Shown: in pieces, positions 49,972 through 62,205 of the stretch
Numbering within the stretch: position 1 is the first letter of the stretch
Layout of the letters: each line of letters starts with the position of its first letter
Assembly: GCA_034190875.2 (NCBI GenBank)
Contig: CM067344.1
Location: 20,938,037-21,002,036, forward strand
Direction: 5' to 3'
Length of the DNA stretch: 64,000 bases
Source of the DNA: Urechis unicinctus
Taxonomy: Eukaryota > Annelida > Polychaeta > Xenopneusta > Urechidae
Program-made: the position numbers and the translations under genes
Notes under the pieces: generated by a model
The model's database searches: none
Told to the model about the DNA's origin: nothing
The model's input: only the letters and a program-made list of their open reading frames with translations

Positions 49972-52900
49972 TAAGACGTGTTAGTTACCTTCTATTACCC
50001 TCCGGAACCATGCTATTTTACGCTACATGTGTTATATACGCGTGTCATAATTACAATTTGTAATCTAAGATTAAATTATCAGTCAGCTTGGTATTATAAT
50101 CTGATGCAACTTCATAGCGGACAGGTATTGATAGTCAATAATTCTCTTCAGAAAATTGTATGACATTCACGCACTAGGGAAATTAATGCTATCCAGACTA
50201 TGGGCAACCATTTGTTATGAGGCAGTAATGGATAGCAGTAATAACAGCCCGCGGGGTGTTTTGAGCTGTTGAGTTGGAAGCAACTGAGGCGAATTTCTTC
50301 CGGCATACACTTCAATTATATATAATTATGCTCGCGTTACATGCTTGCCTCTCCCTGTTATTAGGCCTCTGTTGCTCGAAGTGCAGCATAAACAGTAGTA
50401 GAAACGCTGAGGCAGGCTAATCATTTCCATAAATATAACACTCTTATGAGACAGGTAAAAATCTGACGCTTAGTACGGCAATACACACGCAGTCGACAGG
50501 AAGACAGGAAGCGAAGTTTTATTATTTGCCAGCGATAAAGGGGCTTGATATACGTTCCTAAAACCTATTAAAGTACATGGTGCTCAAACCAATGGTATTA
50601 ATCAGTAGGGCCTATAAGGCTTTTGCCTCGAATGCTTGTTAAGACGTGAGTGATGACTGAGCATTTATTCATGAATAAAACATCCATATCCCACCTGCTA
50701 CCAAAATATACACTTCACAATGATTTTGGTTTCCCGATCTCTCAAGACTGAAAGCTTTGTACAGAAGTTGGCAACAGATATGCTCATGTGTCCCTATCAT
50801 GATATGATTTTAATAATTTATTAACAATAATCTATTCATTGTAGACGATACTGACCGTTCTCGTCGAGTTCAGGTAGCCAATCTATCTTGTTTTGTTGCA
50901 CAACCTTAACCGGTAAAGAAAATGAGCTGGGGTTACTTTACAGCATTATGGTCGCTCAGATGCAGATATTATTTTATGAGGCTGCAAGCAGCTAATGAAC
51001 TTATCGAAAGTTTCATATTCTAACACCTATAAGGTACGATAATACGTACATGTGGTAATTAATCAAAGAAAGCATTTAATATATCCAACATCATACATTT
51101 CGATAATTTATTGATATATGCACATGGAGGTGGCAGATGGAGTGAGAACAATATTCTGCGTACGACAGACACCATTGTTTAATGAACCATCGTACGCCAA
51201 TGAGTGATGATGAAGGCAACATGTTTCCCACTTTGATGCAAGCATATTATAATAACTATTACCATAATGAAAGTGGTTTCTTGTATATTTAATGCTGGTG
51301 TTTTGCATTATATTATTTAACTTGGTTCTGTCACAATCAGTTTAATGATCTATAGACACACTTGATTGGAACTGTTACCTTCAATATCATCGTAATTGAT
51401 TTGAATTAGAATATGAGACCGGTTTTGTACGAGCACCTCACGTTGGCTACAGACTCTGTGGATATAGATACACATTGGCAAACCTATTGATGGGACAGAA
51501 CTAAAAAGAATTAATGTTCCCCTCGATTTGTGACCTCATGGGATAGTTTACCAGTCAAGATATTTTCAGCCAGTTAACTCAATATATATTGTACGGACAA
51601 ATGTTTTCAGTTACATTTCGAAGCCGACAGTATTGTAATACTAAATAAATAGTGCAGTTAATTGTTGTAAACCAATGGCATGGCACTTATTGGCAAAACA
51701 GACTTTTTCGATTTTGATTTGCATTCCAGTTTTTCCGATCCTGACCCAGGATCTTAATATGATCCGAACGATGCCGGGTCTTAATAACCGCTCATGCACT
51801 CATTGTTGCCGTTACCTCATTTCATCACCTTTATTATGAAAACAAATTATTTGTCGAAGGAAAAGCTAACCATTTCTAGGAATCTACCAGAGTTAAACCA
51901 CACGGCGAAATTACATATCTCTACGCCGTCTAGACACCGTAAGAGAGACAAAGCATATAAAAGGGTGCTATGTATCGGCACATGAGAAGCTATCACCAAA
52001 CCGGACATCCGGAATGGCTCATTCATCAACGGCTCTAACTATACTCATTGTGGGTGGTTGTGTGGGTCCAAGCTAGGCTCTAACAGCTTAAATTCCTTTA
52101 GGCTTACATTGTTGAATTTTTTTTGTTGTACTTTTCTGCTGACATCGATCGTTCATCACTATGCAACTCCAGCACAACATCATTTGACATAGATATAATT
52201 AAATCTCAAGGCATGAAATAATATGAAAGCCAGCATTTACCATGCAGGGATAGCGATGATATGAGATAATCATTTAAAATTAAATCACACAAGTACTTGA
52301 CAACATAAGCTTTCTGTGGACCAGTTTATAATCAGTGACCAAATTGAATGCGAACAAACATTAACTTATGTACACCCTATTTCGCTAATTCACTGGTTCT
52401 ATGCAAATGAATTTAGACATTAAGAGTGTTTATGAAAATTCAGGTGCTTGATGGGTCTGCAGAATACGCAACGCTTCTTCCAAGTAACGCCAACCTAACG
52501 TGCCTCGTCCGACTAAGTTAATGCAGATGTGACATTGTTTTGGACGGAAGTTCAATCAGCTGTTCCACAGCTAACCCCGGGTCATTGAATTATAGATACA
52601 GATCTTTTTCGCCTAGTGCATACCATTACTTTGAAATCTTCACATGTATGGTGTATATAACATGCCGCACTTCATGGTTATATTTTGCAGTGAGTGTACC
52701 GTGGGTATTACATAGAACCAAACAAATTAATATATTGGTAATTGACGACAAGGCGACTGGTTATCATTTTAAAAGGCTGTAATATATTTACCCACCCGTG
52801 AGAACAACTGATATCACCTTGACTTGCAACAACCTGTTGAATAATTGGTGCTTACGCATCTCTTGTATTGTTTAAAATATAAGGTTCGTTTTAACTGCAA

Positions 52901-53062
52901 ATTGCATCCGTGTACATATTGGCAGTATATTTCACAGCATATTTGAGTGCTTTTTATTGATATATAGCTCATAGCATATTTGCATTGTAAGTTATAACAG
53001 ATAATCAACAGTAATGTACACAATAAAACCGGTGCATAATTCATTTCTCAGGTTAGCGTTTG

Positions 53063-53088
53063 CATCAAGCTAGCATTACCAACTCATT
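53063..53088 (+). repeat. 26-bp direct repeat, left member (A2)
   Basis: Equivalent of 6,664-6,689 in A copy 1. Its partner lies 638 bp downstream. Confidence 0.85.
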
Positions 53089-53700
53089 TCTCATATTTTC
53101 TGATGCATGATGGAATACAGTTTGTTGCAATTATCTCAACGTAATGCCGACAAGCATAACGGTGTTGAAAACAGGGAACTCATTCCTTAAGTTCACCATT
53201 AGCAACAGAATTCCCAAACCTGCCAACACTGTCATCTTCATCATCACAGTCTATCACACAATACAATTCAGCGTTATAAAACTCCATGCGACTGCACGGA
53301 AAGTGCTTCACCGGCTGATACCCTATCATTACACAGATCAGTATGGATTCTCTCTCTACTCAGCTCTCCCCTATTAGAGTAATCAAACTAACTCCAATTT
53401 TAAATCCATTTCAATTACAGCAAATGATCGTTTAATCGCAGTTGCTCTTTCGAAGAAAACCCTCATTAGGCACGCTAAAACATTGCTATTACTTCAATTA
53501 CAAGCTCTGCTAGGCCTGCAGCATGTATAAATGTCTTAGAGTAGACGTTCTCGTGTAATTGACCCGGAAACCTTGCACTTCGGAATTTGATGCAGTTGGC
53601 GCTATACATCGAGGTCTTTCGACGATTCCTCCTTATATGAAACAACGTCACCCTACCCTAAACGACATTATCAACCATATAGCGGGCTCTATTACGCTTG

Positions 53701-53726
53701 CATCAAGCTAGCATTACCAACTCATT
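53701..53726 (+). repeat. 26-bp direct repeat, right member (A2)
   Basis: Equivalent of 7,285-7,310 in A copy 1. It is identical to the left member in the 20-nt core tgcatcaagctagcattacc. Confidence 0.85.
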
Positions 53727-54241
53727 CTGTCTTCGTCTACTAGATCTATTCGAGTATCTCTGAATGCCCAAATGCACTTATCAGACAACGGGTGTAAATG
53801 ATTAATGATAGCTTGATTTAACCGGCATCGTGCCCATTTATTACCTGCCTCAATATGCTTATGGGTATTTACACTGCCAGAATACAAAACGAAGGATCAG
53901 TCTAGCATCTGTGGATTCTTTCGTCATGTAACGCATAGCTACGATTAAATTCGATGGACAAATACAATCGAAAAGCATAGACAGGGAACAATGGACGATA
54001 TGAGCAAGCCTTTGGTAGTTAACAGCTTCCGAAAGTTACGTTGTCAAGCAGCATTATGCAAGTACGTGAAGTGACTCAAATCGACAATGTTTCGTATTAT
54101 GGAAAACACAGAAATACGCTCTGGTTAACAGTTGGTCAAGCACGATGATATTTCATATTATGGTACCTATTTGATAAAATGTCAGTTCAAATTAGCGCGC
54201 CCGACAAAACGTTGCGGGCAGCTATTATCTAGGTCAACCAT

Positions 54242-54257
54242 GCGTGTGACGTCAGGT
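54242..54257 (+). promoter_or_regulatory. CRE-like site upstream of THAP exon
   Basis: gcgtgTGACGTCAggt contains a perfect cAMP-response-element palindrome (54,247-54,254) about 120 bp upstream of the THAP start codon. A nearly identical site, inverted, sits at the other end of the insertion. Binding is inferred from the motif only. Confidence 0.55.
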
Positions 54258-54350
54258 AAGGGAGGCCGTTCTCAGAGACGCACGGAGTTCCCCGTTGTTT
54301 ACATTGTCGGAGTTTGTCTCTCGTTTTTGGGATTTTGGATCGTTTTTTTA

Positions 54351-54359
54351 GCCATCTTG
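54351..54359 (-). promoter_or_regulatory. YY1-like motif near THAP start
   Basis: GCCATCTTG, which is CAAGATGGC on the other strand, matches the core of the YY1 site common at animal transcription and translation starts. It lies 17 bp upstream of the THAP ATG. A similar site (56,744-56,753) lies near the start of the minus-strand gene. Confidence 0.4.
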
Positions 54360-54375
54360 TGACCGCCTGAACGCG

Positions 54376-54809
54376 ATGGTTAATGGTTGTTGTGTTAGGG
54401 GCTGCTCGCGTACCAGTCGGGACGGCGTGAGCTTGTTCAGGTTTCCTGGTAAGGACGATTTAAAAAAAAACCAATGGATTGGCCAGGTTCTACGATCGCG
54501 AGACAAATGGCCGGCCCGGGCAAGTACTCGTTTGTGTGCTCGGTTCATTTCACCGAGGAATGTTTTGAGGAGGCACCGAAACTCAAAGAAGAGCTTGGTT
54601 GGATACCACGATGTAAGCGGGTTATGAAGGAAGCTGCTGTGCCTACTCTTTTTGCGAAGGCCTCTGCTGTCAAGCAATCAAGAAAGGATGGTGAGGCAAG
54701 TGAACCCCTCCCACCCCAGCCCAAGAAAAGCAGACCTGCCTTTATCAAGAGAGAGAAGCACAGGGTGAAATTTGATGACTTTCTTGTTGTATTAGTATTG
54801 AATAAATAG
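54376..54809 (+). pseudogene. THAP zinc-finger domain exon, one frameshift
   Basis: THAP domains are C2CH DNA-binding fingers found in host regulators and in P-element-like transposases. The ATG at 54,376 begins MVNGCCVRGCS, giving the C-x4-C pair (C5, C10), then SLFRFPGKDD and KKNQWIGQV with the conserved Trp. The frame then changes near 54,506-54,520. The second frame continues GPGKYSFVCSVHFTEECF (the C-x2-H pair) and ends the domain with AVPTLF. All zinc ligands and the closing motif are present, so one missing base in the run ggccggcccgggc explains the break. It could be a real mutation or a sequencing error. After the domain comes a basic Pro-rich tail. An AATAAA at 54,801 touches the stop at 54,807. 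A GTGAAA donor near 54,768 could instead splice onward. Confidence 0.85.
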
Positions 54810-54998
54810 TCCATTATCTTGTTAAGTTGATGGTATGGTTGCCAGGCAAGTATCATTCTTATGATATAATATTTTGCTTTTTACAGTGCTCCTTCATGGC
54901 GGTGTTTGTTTTTAAATTTGCGAGTCATTAAATTTGTTTACATGTGCTGATATGCCAAATATATGTAGGTCACGTATAATTGGTTCATTGTATCACAG

Positions 54999-55087
54999 AT
55001 ATCAGAGAACAAGCGACAACAGAAGCTGGGGATCCAGTCTTCAAGCTAAGATACCCCAAGTTTAAGCAGGGGCATATTGTCACTTAA
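54999..55087 (+). CDS. Possible second exon of the THAP gene
   Basis: A good acceptor (tgtatcacag) at 54,998 is followed by an open frame reading IREQATTEAGDPVFKLRYPK, then FKQGHIVT and a stop. The composition is protein-like. The RYPKFK stretch reminds me of invertebrate THAP-associated proteins, but I cannot name a domain. The reading phase does not match the most obvious exon 1 donor, so the splice is unproven. Confidence 0.35.
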
Positions 55088-55379
55088 GTAGCAACAAAGG
55101 CAACATTTGGTGAATATTTTTACTGATATATAAAATGTAAACAACAACAAATTCAATTACCATGGAGGTATAAGGTTATAAGCAACAGTCTGGTGTGCAA
55201 GCTGTGACTTGATTCCTGTTATGTTTCAAAGTATGTCGAGTGCCTGATGGCTGAGTTCTGGCTGGTTTGCTATGAGCCAACCCTGCCCAAGACAGAAGCA
55301 CCACCTCCAATGTGTGCAGATGCGATGAGACCAGATCCACGACAAGCCATTGAGGCACACCAGAGTAGGTTCTGCATGT

Positions 55380-56813
55380 ATCAAGACAAGTCCTAGGTGA
55401 GTGGAGGATAGAGGAATCCTTGATAGTCTGGTGCTGGGAAGTTATCTCGTATTGTTGTAACAGCGCAGACTGATAACGGAACTCTATCTTTTGTCCAAGA
55501 TGTCCCCAGCACCAGCAAACAAACTGCCTGTATGCAGTATACCTGTAACGCCTGTAAAATAACCATGTGACATTGTTGATTTAACCATGCTTAAATATTT
55601 TTTGTCATACCAGTATCAATAAGTATAATTAAATCGCAAATAATGACTGCTAGCCTTTGTACAGATTTATGTGTAAATAATAGAAAACATTGTCACCTTT
55701 GTACAACATTATCTGACATGTGCCTGTGCTGTTGTCTGTAGGAGAAATATCCCACTTGCAAGGCCCAGGGGGTTCAAACAGATTGGGCTGAAACCAGGAT
55801 GCTGGGTTATGCCACCAATGGGAATGGGGCTGTTCTCTATTGAGGTCATGACTCAAGGAATTTCCACACAGCACACAGATTCTTCCATTCACCTTCCACA
55901 CAATCACCTGTAACATGATGTAATGATGGGAATACGAATGTATGTAATAAAGGATGACATATTGTATGGCAAATATGTTTTAGCCTCTGCATTCATAGAA
56001 ACTCTGATGTAACACTGACCAAGATGATAATATAATACCATAATCTTCACCTCCTAAAGTCCAGTTATACATTCATTTATGGGCTAACTGACAATCCTAT
56101 GAGACAAACAGCTGTGGTGCTTGCTCTCCTATATATATTCTACCTCAGAATCAATCTACATCAACTTTTAAAAATATTGTAATCAGCCTTTGATAAGGCC
56201 TACTTTAAATAAAAGAGGATCTCTATTTATTAACAGCAGTCCGAAATTAGTTTGTTTGCAATTCGTGTGGATGAGCATTTACTTTGTAAACATGAACACT
56301 TGCAACCACTTGATTTGATAAAAACTTTGTGGTATCTCATGTCTGCTGTCTGATATGGAAGAATTATTTGCTGCAAAGCTCTGTTGTATAGTCTACTGTT
56401 ATGAAAAGAGCTTTTGTTGGTGAAATTTATGGATTAATTTCTTTACACGCCAACACATATACGATGAACTGGTGCACAAGCAGAATCAGACATAGCTTAC
56501 CAAGCATTGTTCTGTAGCAGCCCTATGTCCTGGGCAGGATGTCCCGCGCTGAGAGACCCAGACCCAGCAGTGACATCGACAGTGTGTCTTTTTTCTCTCA
56601 TCGGAGACGTCGGATTCGCTCATTTCTGGATCGAATCTGTAAGACAAAACTTGCTCTGCCGAAGCAACGATAGTTGCGAATGACCTGTGCCATACCATGT
56701 CTCTTCGTTGCTCTCCTGAAGTGATGAAATAACGAAATTTCCAGCAGCCATTTCTCGCTAATCGTAGTGCAGATTGCGCCTCGCAACAAAAACATTCCCG
56801 GACCTGACGTCAC
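55380..56813 (-). pseudogene. P2X7-ballast-like cysteine domain relic, three exons
   Basis: The family is a zinc-binding Cys-rich domain, best known as the cytoplasmic ballast of vertebrate P2X7 and widespread as stand-alone proteins in invertebrates. Three minus-strand pieces match it in order. Exon 1 (to about 56,501) has LSYRFDPEMSESD and THCRCHC, with a good GTAAGC donor. Exon 2 (from 55,907, after tgttacag) has MEESVCCVEI and ITQHPGFSPICLN, matching the ExxCCxE and HPGFxxxCLN motifs. Exon 3 (from about 55,550, after ttattttacag) has RYTAYRQFVCWCWGHLG. In-frame stops in exon 2, a frame change in exon 3 and a likely one in exon 1 show decay. A possible start is the ATGGCTGCT at 56,749, inside a YY1-like site. 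It faces the THAP gene tail to tail. Confidence 0.78.
56744..56753 (-). promoter_or_regulatory. YY1-like motif and possible start codon of the P2X7-ballast-like gene
   Basis: Read on the minus strand, AAATGGCTGC fits AAnATGGCnGC. As in many animal genes, the ATG inside the motif could be the start codon. That frame reads MAAGNFVISS before shifting into the conserved part. Confidence 0.4.
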
Positions 56814-56815
56814 GC
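56802..56815 (-). promoter_or_regulatory. CRE-like site upstream of the P2X7-ballast-like gene
   Basis: acctTGACGTCA-type palindrome: the core TGACGTCA occupies 56,805-56,812 in the context acc-TGACGTCA-cgc. Read on the minus strand it is gcgTGACGTCAggt, almost the same as the site at 54,242-54,257. Confidence 0.55.
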
Positions 56816-57307
56816 GGAGGCGATGAATTATTTATGAGCTTGCCGGCTCGATACGCCGAATTCATCTTTAAGGTCGAATTTCGATCAGAAAGCGCGCACT
56901 TTGACAATTGACACATAGACAGAATAGGTAATTCTGGGTTATATTTCTGTTATCTTGTAAAAAATAAGCAGAACTTATTAACGGTCATTGACAATCGATG
57001 GTTATACTGTACAAGTAATAGAACTTGCAGAACGCTTACCCGCGTAGTACATTTTTGAATATTACCACATTGCATCATATTATATAATGTAAAAAGAGTA
57101 ACATAGCCAGTTATTGCCACACTGAGATAATCGCAAAGCCGTATTTTCCTTTGTTGCAATTTAAAGTTGATCTCAAACATGTTGGAGACTCACTTAGCCG
57201 TGTTCCGTGTTCGGCGTGCTAGTTCCTATGCATATCTTATATACGGAAAACAAGCCAGAGCGATGCAATTCCGTGTTAAACAGGCATTATAGTAAATTAT
57301 AGATACA

Positions 57308-57604
57308 TTTATATATACATATATATATAAATATATATACATATTTATATATATATATATTTATATATATATATAAATATATATAATTCATATATATATA
57401 TGAATGTGAAGATATGAATGAATATTTATATATGTACATGTATATATATATACATATATATGAATGTGAATATAGAAATGTATATATAGAAATAAAAATA
57501 CATATATGATAAATATAGAGATATAGAAATACAGATACATAATATAGGATATATATATCTCTACATATATATAGATAGATAGATATCGATCTCTCTCTAT
57601 ATGA

Positions 57605-57668
<64 letters not shown>
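57308..57668. repeat. Degenerate TA-rich tract in A2
   Basis: About 360 bp. The first two-thirds are degenerate TA with gaatgtga and tagaaata islands and a twice-repeated tatatatgaatgtgaa motif. The last 60 bp are nearly pure TA. It is positionally equivalent to 8,911-9,060. Confidence 0.95.
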
Positions 57669-57673
<5 letters not shown>

Positions 57674-57679
57674 ATTACG

Positions 57680-60200
57680 TTGCTAGATACAGTATTGCCT
57701 GGGTAGTCTATCGCTCGGAAGTTTTTCCGCACAATGCAGTTAGGCGTGATAGGTTAAGCGAACCATCGCTCAAAATTATTACCTCTTTTGAGGCACTGTT
57801 GATGCGCTTGATTACCTTAGAGGATCCACGCCTCATCATTAAAATCTAATACGATTCCAGGATAAAAAGACTCAGAAAGTTGGTGCATCGACAGCAAATC
57901 GATTGCATCCACGTTCAATTTTGATTAATTTGACACGATATAAAATGGAACCTAGTGCCATTAACGATCGATGAGGACGATTGTGATGCTTTAGCAGATA
58001 ATTTGATATGTATAATCGTCAATGCCTAACGCATTTAACTTTGTCAACACCCTTAAAGCCAGAACATCGGTACTGCACCAATTCGGGATCTGTATCGAAA
58101 TGTTTCGTAAGCATTTGTAATAAGAATCGAATAATACGGTCGTGAATGTGAAGACAGTCGAACGAATAGTTCAATCTATTTCAAGCAAGATAAGCGAGGC
58201 ATACATTTCGACAAGCAATTTATTGTAAGGTGCTGAATATTTTTAACATAAAGCCATGACGAGCACATGGAATATGTCATCGGTGTTCGTGGTGGGGATT
58301 TCACTTGGGGTGGTTATTGCAAATTACGCTTTTTGCAGATTCACTTTCCCCCTGATTAAACACGGCTGACTCTGTCAAAGTCTTTGTCATCAATATTGAA
58401 CAATTTCAACGGCTCTAGGAGACTTTACTTAGCAAGAACACCCCATATGTATAGCGAGAGCAAACTGCAAAGAAACCCTGTTGTTTCAATTACCCTGCCA
58501 CACCACAGCAGCTTAAATAGCTTGCCAAGTTTCTTATGTGGGGGAGAACCTTTATAAGCTGACTGGCGACCCTAACAAACGTGTTGCATCCTGCGTAAAT
58601 TTATAAGCCACTTAAGCGAGTGACATCAATCTTGGAAACGACATCGACACTCACAGGAAAACAGTAGCTAGATAACAAAACTTTATCTCATCATCCCGTC
58701 GTTGATGATCATATCTGTATGCATGGATGCAGATTTTCATTGTAAAACTTCCTTTGCGATTTGTACGAGACAAGACAGATGGGTGTCAAGGAAGCAATGT
58801 AACATAATGAACAAGTTCAGACTAACTTATACTGCCAGTCTTTCCATGTATTCTTTTTTTATGGAACATCTCATGTTATACCACAACGCTTTTGTTTTAT
58901 GACTGTGTGCGGCAGTGCATAGAGCGTAACCTTAAACAATAAAACACTTTTCTTATGTGAAGCTTGCAATATAGTATTGCAGAATAGTCACGTAAGCAAA
59001 CGGATGTATGACGAAATATACGTTCTTTGCATCCTTTATTCATGTGCATAACTGGCCCACTCGAAAACAATGTAAGATGCATTATATGTGAAAGTAAACG
59101 GTATTTGTATCCGTTTAGTTAATCATATTATGATACGTGGCATGATATTGTGATAGCAGACATGGAAGAAGAACACTAGACATAATTTTTATGTAAATGG
59201 TCTAGACACTCATATTTGCTTATATTTAAGCCATTAGTCAACAAGCTCAACATAGGGATGCAAAGAAGATAAATGAATGATTAGCTTTCAATCAAAACAA
59301 TCGCATTTTTTTGTGAGGTTTGATTCTCGTCTACGGAATGAATGCACAGTACCAATTTGCTTCGTCGATTACACTCTCTAAGGTAACTAATGATTAGCAG
59401 TAAACCCTCAAGTACAACTAGACAAACTACCACGATCATCATGGTTCTGCTACAAACAAGTGCTGCGTAATGGGAAAAATATTGCAATGGTTTGGTACTG
59501 CATTGAAATCTACATAAGCCAGGCAGCCGAATAATTGAACAGGTGCTGCCTATGATAAAGGTAAATAAACAGATGGATTGAACGGTTACTTATCACCTTG
59601 CAAAGCTGTTTCTAGACAAGCGTTAAACAATTAACTGTCGTCGATTAGGAAAAAACTGCCTATAAAAAAGACCAGAATAGCTGCATAGAGATTGTGGGTT
59701 TGGGGCATGTGGAAGGCTTATGAGAGACAAATATGGCTCCTCACTTAGATTTGCAATTAATTAGAAGTGGCCAGGATTTTTCTGAGCATATCTGCCAGAC
59801 AACAATCTTTCACAATTTCATTTCATCTGTAGTTTATTTAGAATATAAACTGAAATGATCTCCGAATGGCTATGTACAAAAATTACACATCCTCGAGGGT
59901 GTTCACAAATGCAACATAACAAAATATGATTCAATTTAAGTTCTTGCGCGACACATGAGCAGAGAGTGGCCTTGCAACGTTTTCTCTGGACAACTCAATC
60001 TCAACACTTCTACCTGTTTGCGTTCCTTGCCTTTCAACAATTGGACAATAAATCAATTAAGTGCAATCCCAGAGCGCATTCGACTTAGTGAATTTGCAAA
60101 AACTTTACTTGATTGAATCACAATTGATTACATACGCTACTGATATGTTTACTGCCGGCTATGTTCTTGTTTCCAGAGATTTTCCTTCCAACTAGATTTA
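57680..60200. other. A2 sequence without A1 counterpart
   Basis: No gene recognised. About 58,900-59,050 resembles 47,630-47,790 in block B2, which suggests an older shared repeat. Block A1 has only about 900 bp, mainly the minisatellite, in the equivalent interval. Confidence 0.5.
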
Positions 60201-60210
60201 AGCTCCACCG

Positions 60211-60430
60211 TTGCTGGCCGCCATCGTTACTTTTTCCATGTTTTGCTCAGCTTGCGCCGAGTTGGCAGCTGACTTTACTTATCGACATCGATATGTGTAT
60301 ATATATATAGCATTTGCTATTAAAGAGAATTCAAGTTTTACTTGGAGGCATGGGTGCGTACTCTTGCCGGGTGCTCGTATGTTAACCGGGGTACTAGACG
60401 ACGCATATATCATGGTTCGATATATTACGT
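60211..60430 (+). pseudogene. Possible receptor TM3/second-loop remnant in A2
   Basis: A 73-codon frame reads ELAADFTYRHRYVYIYIAFA, then NSSFTWRHG. The H-R-Y-V-Y-I stretch after a hydrophobic helix looks like the D-R-Y-x-x-I signature at the end of TM3. The aligned A1 sequence (9,970 onward) keeps only the second half. No other helix motif is secure. Confidence 0.3.
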
Positions 60431-61304
60431 GAATTGAATGGAATGATATTCATGTGATTTCATTTAAATTGCTCAGTGACGCTAACAGAGGGTCTTATTG
60501 GGATAATTGTTAGCTTGCTGCAACTTTTAATCATATCATCATAAAATCTAGAGGATGACATTTCGTAAATAACAGGATATGAGCAATTTGCATTGGTGTT
60601 CGTTTAAACTTTCCAACATAGGGGGGAGCAATGTCACTTGCGGATATGAATGACAGCGTCCCATGAAAGTGTGATTAGCTTCTGTGTGTAGCTATATATG
60701 GAAGCAATACCAAACTGTTAGCAAATTGGATGACTACCAGCCAGTAACATACCGTTATAATGTTGACATGGAAACCTGAAAACCAATTTGAAATAATTGG
60801 AAATTATTTGTTATGCGCTTCACTATGCTTTGATGCTTGATACTGAAGCGAATAACAATCGTAGACGTGTGATAGATTAGAAATGATTGCCGTGAATGGT
60901 TGGATAGAATCAAATAGTTTTTTCGTAACAACTGGGTAAGGTAAAGCATTTGAGCATTTTCCGCTGATGTCACTAACTCAATAGATGGACACCCCAAACC
61001 ACAGAACGAATATTTCGTCAAATTTGGTTTAATTCAGCTAACCTGCTGAGATGTATAGTGCGAAGCCAATTGAATAGTGAATTCTTTAATGGTTCACTAG
61101 TAGTAGCGCGGTCGAACCAACAAGAAAGCATTTAAAATTAATTTTGTTTTTAGGCCATAAATGCCTTTAGCAGCCAGCTCCGATGTCTTATTTAACTGTT
61201 ACGCTTGCTGTACATCAATGGAACTTTACCTCCAAAGATAATAATTTTGCTTTCTGTCATTTGATTGATTATTTTGAAGTCGGAATGAATAGTTTGTAAA
61301 TACT

Positions 61305-62205
61305 TACTGCGTCACGATGATTTATCGGGAATACATATTTGTCTATGTTTGGGAACAAAGACCGTGAACTCATTGCTGTTCCTTTTTGTGTTTGCACATA
61401 AACATCTTACACGCTACTCTCTTATCAACTGATGTATTTTGTTTGAACATATCATTTTGCTTATGGATCTCACTCTCACATCATTAAAGCTACCCAAATA
61501 ATGAACCCGCCTTATATGCAACTTGTTGGTTTGTAATTTTCTAGAAATTACTAGTGACAGAAGCCCCACTTCAATATCAAAATAGAAAATGATTGCTCTG
61601 TTCAGCGAGTCGAGTCCAGCGAGTTGAGCTCTACATCCAGCTTTTTGAGTTTCAGCTGCATACGGTTTCACTGTAGCCATAATGTATCTTCTATGTGATC
61701 CTGAGAACAAGACGACAGGAAGATGGCTGAAAATAACTGCGCTAGTATCTTGTTAAAGATTTATTTTTCGAGCTCTAGTTAAAGCTTGGTTGAGCAAAAT
61801 ATAGAAACTCTCCTACTTACCGACTGATGACTGAGATGCTGCTTAACAATTCAATTAAGAGATACATGGCCTATTTACGGAGCAGATTGTATCAATGACC
61901 ATATATCCAAATATATGATTGGCGTCCATAGTACGAAACTAACATCCTTAGCTTTCACGAAACATCCGGTCTTAATACCAATGCATATTTTTCAGAGAAC
62001 TATAGAATTGCCACTGTGGCACGCAAATCTGTTAATGTTTTGCGTATGTGGATGTTGCAAGCTTGTTCATCAACCAATTTCGACTTCATGCGTGGACTTT
62101 CTTATTCTGCTGCTGCTGCGAAATTGAATCTGAGATTGGATGATATCATTTTCATTTATTCTGTCGGTATTTCCGTGTCATCGCCTGTTTTCAAAATGTC
62201 ATAGG
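61305..62205 (+). pseudogene. Counterpart of the possible A1 receptor remnant
   Basis: This aligns with 11,395-12,245 of A1. It keeps the putative TM7-like frame IIFIYSVGISVSSPVFKMS (62,147-62,203) but has lost the A1 part holding the first hydrophobic stretches. Confidence is as low as for the A1 partner. Confidence 0.25.

Larger units (their letters stand above)
54180..56913. mobile_element. Insertion carrying THAP exon and P2X7-ballast-like relic
   Basis: A copy 1 has nothing like this segment between its tatggtacct (8,378) and its aacttattaacgg (8,490). The ends resemble each other inverted. Left, 54,180 onward, reads tgtcagttcaaattagcgcg. Right, read from the minus strand at 56,914, is tgtcaattgtcaaagtgcgc. 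Both have TCAAAnT(A)GCGCGC near the end and a TGACGTCA site 67-100 bp further in. Base composition is richer in G+C and CpG at both ends than in the host DNA. The element may be a DNA transposon with imperfect terminal inverted repeats, or a transposed gene pair. I found no clear target-site duplication and no transposase catalytic domain. Confidence 0.55.

Noticed and set aside
53144-53377. Open frame with TVIFIITVYHTIQF shared with A1 at about 6.8-6.98 kb
   Set aside because: All seven differences I counted in the shared part change the amino acid, so there is no sign of protein-level constraint.
55208-55396. Plus-strand frame with AEFWLVCYEPTLPKTEAPPP as a third THAP exon
   Set aside because: It overlaps the 3' part of the minus-strand P2X7-ballast-like relic, has no strong splice signals and matches nothing known. 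It is left unassigned.
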